From contig JACQSY010000009.1 of NCBI GenBank assembly GCA_016211085.1, positions 1-64,000 of the forward strand: DNA of 64,000 nucleotides, given 5' to 3'. The DNA is from Acidobacteriota bacterium. GTDB taxonomy: Bacteria; Acidobacteriota; UBA6911; RPQK01; JACQSY01. Both the position numbers and the translations under genes were made by a program. Below the pieces are notes generated by a model. The model did no database searches. It was not told the DNA's origin and was given only the letters and a program-made list of their open reading frames with translations. Shown piece after piece: positions 1 through 7,592 of this stretch (position 1 is the first letter of the stretch; each line of letters starts with the position of its first letter).

Positions 1-49
1 CCCCAAGACTGTACCTCTTGTGAACATCCAGTGCGATATACTCATTCAT
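1..49 (-). CDS. IS110-family transposase, N-terminus only (runs off the left edge)
   Basis: Sixteen codons are visible on the minus strand, starting at ATG 49-47 and reading MNEYIALDVHKRYSLG. This is the opening of IS110/IS1111 transposases, whose DEDD (RuvC-like) domain starts with a beta strand carrying the first catalytic Asp followed by V-H-K. A strong GGAGG ribosome-binding site (60-56 on the minus strand) lies six bases before the ATG. The rest of the gene is outside the window, so integrity cannot be judged. IS110 elements lack long terminal inverted repeats, so the element boundary upstream of the gene cannot be placed. Confidence 0.75.
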   Translation of the reverse strand, partial: MNEYIALDVHKRYSLG

Positions 50-50
50 G

Positions 51-108
51 GCGCGCCTCCTTTTAAATTAGCCCTCGCCAGTTTACAACTGGCCACTTAA
101 AGGCGCGC
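51..108. repeat. Nested inverted repeats upstream of the IS110 gene
   Basis: Outer arms GCGCGCCT (51-58) and AGGCGCGC (101-108) are perfectly complementary. Inside them GCCAGTT (77-83) and AACTGGC (87-93) form a second hairpin with a three-base loop. The outer left arm overlaps the transposase ribosome-binding site, so folding of the leader could mask it. Subterminal inverted repeats are known for the IS1111 subgroup, and these may be the equivalent. Confidence 0.5.
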
Positions 109-230
109 TTTCATACTTTCACTCCTAAACCTGGTGGCCCCATTCCCAGGGCCGCTTCGCCCTGGGCCACTCTCTCATCGGCCGCCCAAAAAACAGGGAG
201 CTCAAAATGGGGCTGTGCCGCACTGACTCC

Positions 231-454
231 GGCGGCGAGGCTTGCCTTCTCCCTTCTATATCTCGTGTGGACTGGAATGACGGCAATGCGTCTTCCCTCT
301 CGCGGCGAGGCTTGCCTCCGATTTTTGCATCGCGTGAGCATCCGTGGCGGCTCTGCTGCCGTGCCTGGTGCAAGACTTGCCTTGCGAGTTGCACATCCTG
401 GACGCAACTGGCGGCTATGCCGCCCCTCCCTCTGGCGGCGAGGCTTGCCTCGCC
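231..454. repeat. Short palindromic repeat recurring four times in noncoding DNA
   Basis: GGCGAGGCTTGCCT occurs exactly at 234-247, 304-317 and 437-450, with a degenerate version (CAAGACTTGCCT) at 371-382, so spacing is about 65-70 bases. The last copy extends to the near-perfect palindrome GGCGAGGCTTGCCTCGCC (437-454). The spacers share only weak similarity (a GGCGGCT-type segment before copies 3 and 4). The whole 109-559 interval otherwise shows no credible gene; open frames there are all antisense or repeat-driven. Confidence 0.6.
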
Positions 455-559
455 GACGCCCATCCCCATTCGCTTCCTCCAGGCTCCGCCTCGGTATTCA
501 GAAAAAGCGACGCGCAACGCTCTGGCATAAGGAACGTGTTTTCCATACAATGATACGCC

Positions 560-1363
560 ATGCGCCGGGTCCTGATGCAGTGGCTGGTTGAACACGGGCT
601 CACTCCCTGGATTATTCCGAACTTCTGGTTTTTGCTCTGTCTTTCGATCATCCTTGGGAGCCTCTGGACCCTACATCGCTGGCGTCGTGAAGGCCAGCCG
701 GTGGCCGTGGCCTCGGATCTTCTCTTCTGGGGAATTCCGTCGCTGCTGGTGGGCGCCAAGCTTCTCTACCTGGCACAGTTTGGTCTTGCCCACTGGCACG
801 GCTGGACGGCCGCGGGTCTCAGTTTGTATGGAGGACTAGTGGGCCTGCTTGGAGCCTGGATAGTTACTTATGCGTTCAGCCCATACCGGTTTTTGCTGTT
901 TCTGGATGTCGTGACCCCTTCACTGGCCTTGGGGCTTTTTCTAACTAGGATTGGCTGTTTTCTCAACGGCTGTAATGGCGGCCGTGTTTCGGGCGTATCC
1001 TGGGCGATGCGGTTCCCTCCGGACACCAACGTCTTCGAGCAGCAGGTAGCCTCCGGACAAATTTCCGAATCGGCCCTGCGCAGTCTTCCGGTCCACCCTA
1101 CACAGCTTTACGAATCACTGTTTGGTCTGCTCTGTTTGGTTTTTCTCTTGTTGCTCTCAAAGCGTCGGCAGTTTGAAGGGCAGATTTTTTTTACCGGGAT
1201 GCTTTGGTATTCGACCTATCGCTTTCTGACTGAATTCCTGCGGGCCGACAACGGGGGGCTCAGGCCGCTCGGCGTTTTGACTTTTGCTCAAGCGGTTTCG
1301 CTGGCTCTTTTCTCCGTGAGCCTTGCGCTGGTTCTTACTAAGGGAAGGCGCAGCACAATCTAA
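560..1363 (+). CDS. lgt: Prolipoprotein diacylglyceryl transferase-like membrane enzyme
   Basis: This enzyme transfers diacylglycerol from phosphatidylglycerol to the lipobox Cys of prolipoproteins at the inner membrane. The 267-residue product has about seven hydrophobic segments and the family landmarks in order: GLSLYGGLVGLLGA, the signature RIGCFLNGC, HPTQLYES and RFLTEFLR with the conserved Arg. Length matches typical Lgt. ATG 560 and ATG 575 are both possible starts; neither has a strong ribosome-binding site. It stands alone, facing a convergent secreted-protein gene. The NGC part of the signature and the short periplasmic loop are normal; distant Lgt paralogues exist, so the exact substrate is inferred. 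Confidence 0.85.
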   Translation: MRRVLMQWLVEHGLTPWIIPNFWFLLCLSIILGSLWTLHRWRREGQPVAVASDLLFWGIPSLLVGAKLLYLAQFGLAHWHGWTAAGLSLYGGLVGLLGAWIVTYAFSPYRFLLFLDVVTPSLALGLFLTRIGCFLNGCNGGRVSGVSWAMRFPPDTNVFEQQVASGQISESALRSLPVHPTQLYESLFGLLCLVFLLLLSKRRQFEGQIFFTGMLWYSTYRFLTEFLRADNGGLRPLGVLTFAQAVSLALFSVSLALVLTKGRRSTI

Positions 1364-1443
1364 TAGAGGGTCTGACGGTTATGGAACGCTCCTGACACGA
1401 TCATGGGGAACGCTTAGTGAGTAAGGCGCAGATCTCCGGGACT

Positions 1444-2205
1444 CTACGGGCCGGCAATAGTAAACCGTTCATAGGCGAAATACTGCTTGCCGTCTGAGCG
1501 TGTACCGGTCGCCCTTACCAGGAACGTCTCGCCGTCTTTCTTTGACGTCACCTGCACTAGCAGGAAAGCACTGGTTGCGTCGAACTTTTGAACGCCAACC
1601 ACGGAGGCGGCTCCTTGATTTATGCCCGTGACGGCACCGCTGAAGGCGAATTCGGAACCCTGCCGGTCGACGGCATAGACGTACACCTTGGCGGTTGTTC
1701 CACTGGGAATCAAGTCGCAGACCGATTCTGGGACTTCGTTCCTTGTCATATCAAACCGGATTTGCGCAGGAAGGAGATTAATGTTGAGATAATCCGTCAA
1801 GAGTTTGGCGTTAAGATCGCTGATATATTCAGCGGCGGTTACCTTGTAGGTCAGCGGAGTGTAAGAGACCTTCGTGGTAACGCCCGAGGTGACCCAGGTA
1901 GGAAAGGTGTCCTGGCTCGTGATGGTAATTTGGGTGGAGGCCCCGCTGCTCGGTGAAAGGCTGAGCGTAATCCAGCGAAAGAGATCTTCAATTTCCCAGC
2001 CGGCCGATTTTCCACTTTCTGTGCTGGCCTTGACATTTGCAGTCTCTTTCTCTGCGAGTTCAACGGTTCGAGGCTCAATTACAATACCGGTTTCCACGCC
2101 ACCGGTGCAGCCGCATTCCTCTTCTTCCTCGTCCCAACTGGCTACGGCACTGAATCCCAGTATCAGCATCAGCAGGGTTAATTTGTACGAGCTTAAGGTC
2201 CGCAT
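1444..2205 (-). CDS. Secreted protein of unknown function, coupled to the large upstream protein
   Basis: The 253-residue product starts with a signal peptide (hydrophobic stretch LTLLMLILGFSAVA), then a striking acidic run ending in ECGC. The mature part is rich in Thr, Val and Gly and looks like an Ig-like beta sandwich; I recognise no family. Its ATG lies only three bases after the stop of the upstream gene, with the ribosome-binding site (GGAG) inside the last codons of that gene, so the two are almost certainly translationally coupled and co-transcribed. A role on the cell surface or in secretion together with the 990-residue partner is inferred from this arrangement only. Confidence 0.75.
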   Translation of the reverse strand: MRTLSSYKLTLLMLILGFSAVASWDEEEEECGCTGGVETGIVIEPRTVELAEKETANVKASTESGKSAGWEIEDLFRWITLSLSPSSGASTQITITSQDTFPTWVTSGVTTKVSYTPLTYKVTAAEYISDLNAKLLTDYLNINLLPAQIRFDMTRNEVPESVCDLIPSGTTAKVYVYAVDRQGSEFAFSGAVTGINQGAASVVGVQKFDATSAFLLVQVTSKKDGETFLVRATGTRSDGKQYFAYERFTIAGP

Positions 2206-2208
2206 TTC

Positions 2209-5181
2209 TTACTCCGCTTTAAAAGAGCGTGTGAGCCGGCTTTGCGCTGCCGTATTCATGCCTCCGGCGCGGGTGGGCCCTGATTCCATGAGGACCGAGG
2301 CCACCACGTTTTTCCCGGCTGCGGGAAGCTTGAGAGGAATGCCGCTGAGTTCAATTTCCAACTTGCTGGCCTCCGAATAAACAGCCGGACCGGTGGGTTT
2401 GGTGACCGGAGCATAAGTCAACCGGACTCCCCCGTTTACCTTCTGCATCAGCATGGTCACCGTCGGTTTGGAAGCTCCTGACTGGTAAAAGCCGAGGGTC
2501 ATGGTGTCGGCTGCGACGGCATCCGTCTTGACGGTGAAATCTGCAGAACCCGGCCCTTCGATTTTTCCTTTCCCCACATTGGTTCCGGTTGCAAGAGACA
2601 CATAGTTTGCCGTGACGGCAAATAACGTAAGATCAAAGGAACTCAGCGCGTACTCCTCCGCCTGCTGTGTGAAGGTCAACTTAAACGTGGTGTCGCTTTC
2701 CCCTTTCTTGGAAGCGGAAGTCATCTGCATTTGCGGCGCAAACAGCACCGGGAAAGCCAGTGCGTTCCCGGGGCCCGATCCGTTGTCGACCTGGATCGTG
2801 CCGCGGGTGATCTCCGGTGGCACAAAAAATTCGACACGGTCGCTCGCAACCGATATCACATCTGCGTTGACCGTGGAGCCGCCCACAACGGGGATAATGA
2901 TTCGTGGAGTAGCTCCGAGATTTGCCCCATAGAGAATCGCCGTAGCGCGCGGCGAGAGAAATAAGGTCGATAGTCCGTGCAGGGCCGCTTTTGAGGTATC
3001 GGCAGCTACAAAAGAAGAGCTGTGGATGGTCTTCCGCGCGTAGGGAGCTTCATAGTTCTTGTTTGCCGATACAGAGGTGAAATCAGTCGATAGGGTTGAC
3101 GTGCGGGGCGAGGCAGGAGGATTGATGATTCCGGAATGAATGAAAAAGTGAAGATCTGAAGCTGCGGGGTTATACGTGGCCGCCTTGGCTTGGAGCATCG
3201 TCACCTGAATCTGAAACCCCGATGAGGTGGAACCGGAAATTTTACCTCGCGCAAAAGGAGCCCCTCCGTTGGTCAGGTCCAACACATCAAACTCGGCCGC
3301 TCCTGCTTTGGTGGCAACCAGAGAGTAAGCGCGAGTGTTGCCGTTCGCCGGCACGTAACCCAGCCCGATTTCCTGCCCAGGCTCAAAGCTGTTGGACTTA
3401 AACCCCAGGTCCGGACAACTGAGCGTAATGGTTTGTATGTCGTAGTTATCGCTTTCCTGGTGGATGATCCATTCAGTGGCCGGTGACTGAGCAACCAGGT
3501 TTTGGGAGAAGTTCATGACGGAGTAGGGAGCGAACCCATACTTTCGGGACCAGGTGGGCATGGAGGTCACCTTCTCCCCAACTTGTCGCAGGCTCATTTG
3601 GGCGACCAGGTTATCACTCTCGATCCACATCACTCCTTCGAATTCGTCAATGCCGGTGACTTTAGGGAAAAAATCGGTCAGGAACTGGGCCCTGTGCTTG
3701 AGCGGGTCGAGCGTCAGCGTGGTAGACGCGACGAACTCCCCCGTCTTCTTGTAAAGATAGACTGTTGCCGAGGCCTTTTCTTTGGAACCGTCGGCATCCG
3801 GGTTGACCAGGGCAATGCCCGTATTGGCGTTTTCTTTGCTGTCTGCGATCAGCCGGAACTTAGTTCTAAGCGGGGCAGCTTCCACGCCTGCCTCGCTCAG
3901 GATGTTTCCCTGAGGGTCGAGCATATGAAAAATGCCGGCCCCCGAGATGGGCTGGTTCATAGTGACGCGTGCCCACCCGGCTGTAAGCGAGCCCGTGCCG
4001 CTCGCCATCATCCTGGCGACGGCGCGGGGCGCCAAGTCGAAGTTAAACGAGTTGCCCGTTGAACTGCCGATTGTCACCGACATCGGCGTTCCATCTGAAC
4101 CAAAGAATTCCACCTTGCCCGTGGCAGCCGAACTTGTGTTGTTCACCAGCAGAATCGTTGTTTTGATCTGCAACCCTGCAGCGCTCCCGATGCCTACCTG
4201 AGCCAGGGCAAAGTTGGTCCGGGTGCTGCCTGCCGGAGCCGGCGAAACCATGGGAAGCGATGTCAGTTGATCTCCAATGGTCCTTAGCGTGATTCCCGCA
4301 AATGGCTGCGAGGAGGTGATCACGACCGATCCCTCGAACTCCCCAATGCCGGACACCGACTTAAAGATTTCGTCCAAAAACGCCGCCCTTTGGCCTCTGG
4401 GATCCAAACTGATATCAGTAACGGAGGCTACTGTTCCGTTCTGGCGGAGCAACTCAAAGTGCAGGTTGACGCCTTGCGATTCACTGGGGTTGACCACCGC
4501 TACCCCTGTGTTGGCGGCGCCGATGGTGTCAGCAAACAGCGTAAAGTGAGTGCCGGGAATCGACTCACTGATACCGACATCTGTGACCAGTGTGCCGTTC
4601 GATCGTCGAATGCCGAAGCTGAGCGTTGCCGTGAGCGGCTGATCGGCATCGACCCGGATCCATCCCGATTTCGGGGCGCCCGTACCCGAGGTGCTGAGCC
4701 TTTTCATTTCGCGTGACTTCAGGGCGACTTTAAAGCTGGACCCGCTAACTCCGTCCAGTGTCAGGGTCAGAGGGGAGCCATTGGTAGCAAAGAATTGGAC
4801 GTCAGCATTGACCGTGGTCGCCAAATCGTTGACGAGGAAAAGCGTGGTGGTCAGCGCAAGTCCGCCTCCCATTGAACCATCACCGAAATGGGGGAAAATC
4901 GTCGACCGTCCTGTGATACCTACCGCGGAGACACCTGAGGGTAAAGCCTGGTCAAGGGCCGGACTGGGGATCGAAGCCAGCGGCACCTTCCACCCTCCGG
5001 GAAGTGTCACCATGGTGGTTTTGGCCTGCTCGTCAGAAACCAGGTGCCTTTCAATCAACCAGTCGGCTAGAGAGCGCCGCGGCTCCCGAGAGGATCCAGT
5101 AAACAAAAAGAAGCTGGCAATGGACAGGATGACCAGCGGCAAGGACCAGCTGAGCCGGGCCAGTCGGAATGATGGACCCAT
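2209..5181 (-). CDS. Large secreted protein with tandem ~220-residue repeats and an IPT/TIG-like domain
   Basis: The likely start is ATG 5181 (GGAG upstream), giving 990 residues that begin with a signal peptide or anchor (LSWSLPLVILSIASFFLF). Two long internal repeats follow, at roughly residues 95-310 and 325-555. Each has a TTLFLVNDL/TTILLVNNT opening, an ANTGVAVVNP/ANTGIALVNP segment and an end of the type LDPRGQRAAFLDEIF..GIGEFEG. Near residue 770 a segment with GANLG and VPPEITRGTI resembles an IPT/TIG immunoglobulin-like fold. No enzyme motif is visible, so adhesion or extracellular scaffolding is the plausible guess. A TTG start at 5244 would add 21 residues without a better signal sequence. 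Operon with the 253-residue gene downstream. Confidence 0.8.
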   Translation of the reverse strand: MGPSFRLARLSWSLPLVILSIASFFLFTGSSREPRRSLADWLIERHLVSDEQAKTTMVTLPGGWKVPLASIPSPALDQALPSGVSAVGITGRSTIFPHFGDGSMGGGLALTTTLFLVNDLATTVNADVQFFATNGSPLTLTLDGVSGSSFKVALKSREMKRLSTSGTGAPKSGWIRVDADQPLTATLSFGIRRSNGTLVTDVGISESIPGTHFTLFADTIGAANTGVAVVNPSESQGVNLHFELLRQNGTVASVTDISLDPRGQRAAFLDEIFKSVSGIGEFEGSVVITSSQPFAGITLRTIGDQLTSLPMVSPAPAGSTRTNFALAQVGIGSAAGLQIKTTILLVNNTSSAATGKVEFFGSDGTPMSVTIGSSTGNSFNFDLAPRAVARMMASGTGSLTAGWARVTMNQPISGAGIFHMLDPQGNILSEAGVEAAPLRTKFRLIADSKENANTGIALVNPDADGSKEKASATVYLYKKTGEFVASTTLTLDPLKHRAQFLTDFFPKVTGIDEFEGVMWIESDNLVAQMSLRQVGEKVTSMPTWSRKYGFAPYSVMNFSQNLVAQSPATEWIIHQESDNYDIQTITLSCPDLGFKSNSFEPGQEIGLGYVPANGNTRAYSLVATKAGAAEFDVLDLTNGGAPFARGKISGSTSSGFQIQVTMLQAKAATYNPAASDLHFFIHSGIINPPASPRTSTLSTDFTSVSANKNYEAPYARKTIHSSSFVAADTSKAALHGLSTLFLSPRATAILYGANLGATPRIIIPVVGGSTVNADVISVASDRVEFFVPPEITRGTIQVDNGSGPGNALAFPVLFAPQMQMTSASKKGESDTTFKLTFTQQAEEYALSSFDLTLFAVTANYVSLATGTNVGKGKIEGPGSADFTVKTDAVAADTMTLGFYQSGASKPTVTMLMQKVNGGVRLTYAPVTKPTGPAVYSEASKLEIELSGIPLKLPAAGKNVVASVLMESGPTRAGGMNTAAQSRLTRSFKAE

Positions 5182-5752
5182 ATGACGTTTACTCCTGACA
5201 GCATGTGAGGGCTTCTCAGATTCAGGACGGCGCCCCCCAATCAAGAACTTCTCTGGTAATCAAGCCCTTTTGACGCAATTTAATAGCCATATTGACTTCT
5301 CCACCGAGGTCGGTAGGGCGAGCATGATCTCAGCGCGAGTGAAAAACGACTGCCGCTCTGCAATAAATGCGCAAAGCGGTGTTAGTTGTCGGGTTTTACC
5401 CACTATCCCAATCTTTACAACAGGAGCGCTAATTCAAACTGCAAAGATGGGGAAAGCCCGAGTCGCTTCTCAGGGCGATTTAGCGAGAGGGGGGGTGAAA
5501 AGGCGCAAGGAGGGCTGCAGCAGACTTGAACTTCAGGCAATCAAGGTCGAAGGATTCGCATTCACTTTACAGGTTCTCTGTCCTGGGAAACCAACCCATT
5601 TGGTGCTACGCTCTGTCCTATCTCAGTTCGCCGCCGAGTTTTGAAGAAGACGGATGGTTCACCTGCTGCCCACTGGGGTTGGCACGATGTCTTTTTCTTA
5701 CACCTATAATCCGAATGGGATTTACACCTTAAGCCCTAATTGGGAGGTTGCG
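5182..5752. other. Divergent intergenic region, no gene recognised
   Basis: This region separates the minus-strand secreted-protein operon from the plus-strand amidohydrolase, so promoters of both must lie here. Short open frames occur, but none has a good ribosome-binding site with recognisable protein content. The one clear signal is GGGAGG at 5742-5747, which fixes the amidohydrolase start. I could not assign a -35/-10 pair with confidence. Confidence 0.5.
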
Positions 5753-7477
5753 ATGCGATCGGCTCAACGAAAATTTTTTTTCTGGGGGTTACTGGCTTTT
5801 ACGGTTCTGCCGGTGTCAGGTCAAGGGGTCTCCATTGAAGATGTGCCTCCGGAAGTGCTGGCTTACCCCGATTTAATTCTCTTCGAGGGGAAAATACTTA
5901 CCGTAGATGCGAATTTTTCAACGGCTGAGGCCCTGGCAATTCGGGACGGAAAGATTCTGGCGATTGGAAACAATACGCGAATCTTAAAGATGGCAGGGCC
6001 GCGAACCGAAAAGATCAATTTGCGCAGTAACACAGTACTTCCCGGCTTCATTGATACCCACTTTCACCTGGGAGACTATGCTCTCCGATACATGCTCTTG
6101 ACAGAAAGGGGAGTCGAATGGGAAGGGCCGGTGGAATCCATGGGTCTGGTTTGGAAAAATACCCAAGAAGCCCTGCGCGACATCCAGCGCGCCGTCAAAT
6201 CCGCTAATCGCGGAGACCTGGTCACTTTAGTGGTCTATATGAGTTCCAAGACCCTGCACGAACTGAAACGGGAAGAGCTTGATCGGATCTCGCCAGAAAA
6301 CCCTGTGATTGTCTATGCTCACGCTCAGCTTCGCCCGCTTGCATCCAACACGAGGGCTGTAGAACAGGCTGGCATTGCCCCTGGAAGAGCTTGGAGTGCG
6401 ATAGACGGGGTACTCATTTCCGAACAGGCTGCTCCCTCCTTCCGGCTGAAGGTGTCCGTGGAAAAAATGGTCGAATGGCAAGAAAAGGCACTGCGCCTTG
6501 CCAATAGCTGGGGACTGGTTCAAGTAACCACGCGAATCACTCCTGAACAGTTCAACGCGGTTCGAGAGCTATGGCTTGGGGGTGGGCTTACCGTCCGTTG
6601 GAGGCTCTCTTTTCCCGGGCCGGTTGACATTCCGCGCACCGGGAATCTCAGCGACATTGGTGACGATTGGCTACGAATTTCCGGGGCCCCGGTGGGCGCA
6701 GTTCCCGGATCTGGGCACACCTTGGGGCATTGGACCTCCAAGCCTGCGTTGTCACCTTCGCAAGTTACTGGGGAAGAGGGAACTTCCCTCTCCCGGTGGC
6801 CCGAAATCCACGCTCAGCTGTTGGAGGCCCTGCGCTATGGCTGGAGTATTCCCAACACCCATGTCGTGGGAGACATTGCCGTAAGCCAGTTTCTGGACGC
6901 GATCGAAGAAGCCCGGCAAACACCAGTGGTGAAGAGCTCGAATCAGAGACTCACGATGGATCACATGGTGGAGCTGGACCCGGCTGATATCGAACGGATT
7001 CGAAGGCTGGGAGTCGTTCCAAGCAACGTGATGAGAGATCTTTTTGATGCTGGCCACGAGACGGGAGCCTTGGATTATCAGGCCGTTTTTGGCGCCGATT
7101 ATTTAAACCGGATGCTGCCGCTGAAGGAGTACCTCGATAAGGGTGTTCAAGCTACTTTGGAGGCCGATACGCCAGACGTGAACAAAGGAAGGCCCTTGTG
7201 GACGATTGAGAAGGCGGTATGCCGCTGCGTCGATGGTCTTCAGCGAGTGTGGGCGCCTGGGCAACGGCTCACTCGCGAGCAAGCACTGCGGATGAAAACC
7301 ATTTGGGCAGCGGCTTATACCGGCGATCAAGACCGGCAGGGCAGCCTGGAGCCCGGCAAGCTGGCGGACCTGACGGTGCTTGATGGGGACTATTTAGGCG
7401 TGCCGGAGGACAGGATTTCTGAACTCAACGTCGTCCTCACCATCGTCGGAGGAAAAGTTGTATACAGGCAAAACTGA
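5753..7477 (+). CDS. Secreted amidohydrolase (amidohydrolase_3 / YtcJ-like)
   Basis: ATG 5753 follows GGGAGG by five bases and opens a signal peptide (FFFWGLLAFTVLPVSG), giving 574 residues; the open frame continues upstream but without these signals. The family metal-binding HxH is in DTHFHLGDY, and later landmarks are THVVGD, LTMDHMVELDP and EADTPD. The C-terminus GSLEPGKLADLTVLDGDY is the beta-sandwich strand typical of urease-superfamily hydrolases. The substrate is unknown; family members act on N-acyl or formamide-type compounds. A paralogue with the same plan lies at 59579-61300. It faces the TonB-dependent receptor convergently across a hairpin, so the pair is not an operon. Confidence 0.85.
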   Translation: MRSAQRKFFFWGLLAFTVLPVSGQGVSIEDVPPEVLAYPDLILFEGKILTVDANFSTAEALAIRDGKILAIGNNTRILKMAGPRTEKINLRSNTVLPGFIDTHFHLGDYALRYMLLTERGVEWEGPVESMGLVWKNTQEALRDIQRAVKSANRGDLVTLVVYMSSKTLHELKREELDRISPENPVIVYAHAQLRPLASNTRAVEQAGIAPGRAWSAIDGVLISEQAAPSFRLKVSVEKMVEWQEKALRLANSWGLVQVTTRITPEQFNAVRELWLGGGLTVRWRLSFPGPVDIPRTGNLSDIGDDWLRISGAPVGAVPGSGHTLGHWTSKPALSPSQVTGEEGTSLSRWPEIHAQLLEALRYGWSIPNTHVVGDIAVSQFLDAIEEARQTPVVKSSNQRLTMDHMVELDPADIERIRRLGVVPSNVMRDLFDAGHETGALDYQAVFGADYLNRMLPLKEYLDKGVQATLEADTPDVNKGRPLWTIEKAVCRCVDGLQRVWAPGQRLTREQALRMKTIWAAAYTGDQDRQGSLEPGKLADLTVLDGDYLGVPEDRISELNVVLTIVGGKVVYRQN

Positions 7478-7485
7478 GATAAGCT

Positions 7486-7513
7486 ACTCGTCCACCATGA
7501 CCAGTGGACGAGT
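7486..7513. terminator. Hairpin between convergent genes
   Basis: ACTCGTCCAC (7486-7495) and GTGGACGAGT (7504-7513) are perfect ten-base arms around an eight-base loop. The hairpin lies just after the amidohydrolase stop and before the end of the receptor gene on the other strand. There is no U-tract on either side, so it may be a bidirectional or Rho-assisted terminator or a 3'-end stabiliser. Confidence 0.55.
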
Positions 7514-7592
7514 TGTACGCTAACTTCGATGAGCCGGGCTTCACAGCAAATTCAGTTTGAGCGCCGCTCGGGCAATGTACCTTGCCCGTATC

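Noticed and set aside
231-454. CRISPR array
   Set aside because: The repeats are only 14-18 bases, there are four copies with one degenerate, spacer lengths vary, and no cas genes are near.
3502-4062. 186-residue plus-strand open frame
   Set aside because: Antisense to the large repeat-containing secreted protein; no signals of its own.
5400-5560. Riboswitch upstream of the amidohydrolase
   Set aside because: Purine-rich stretches suggested one, but no conserved core of a known class could be matched by eye.
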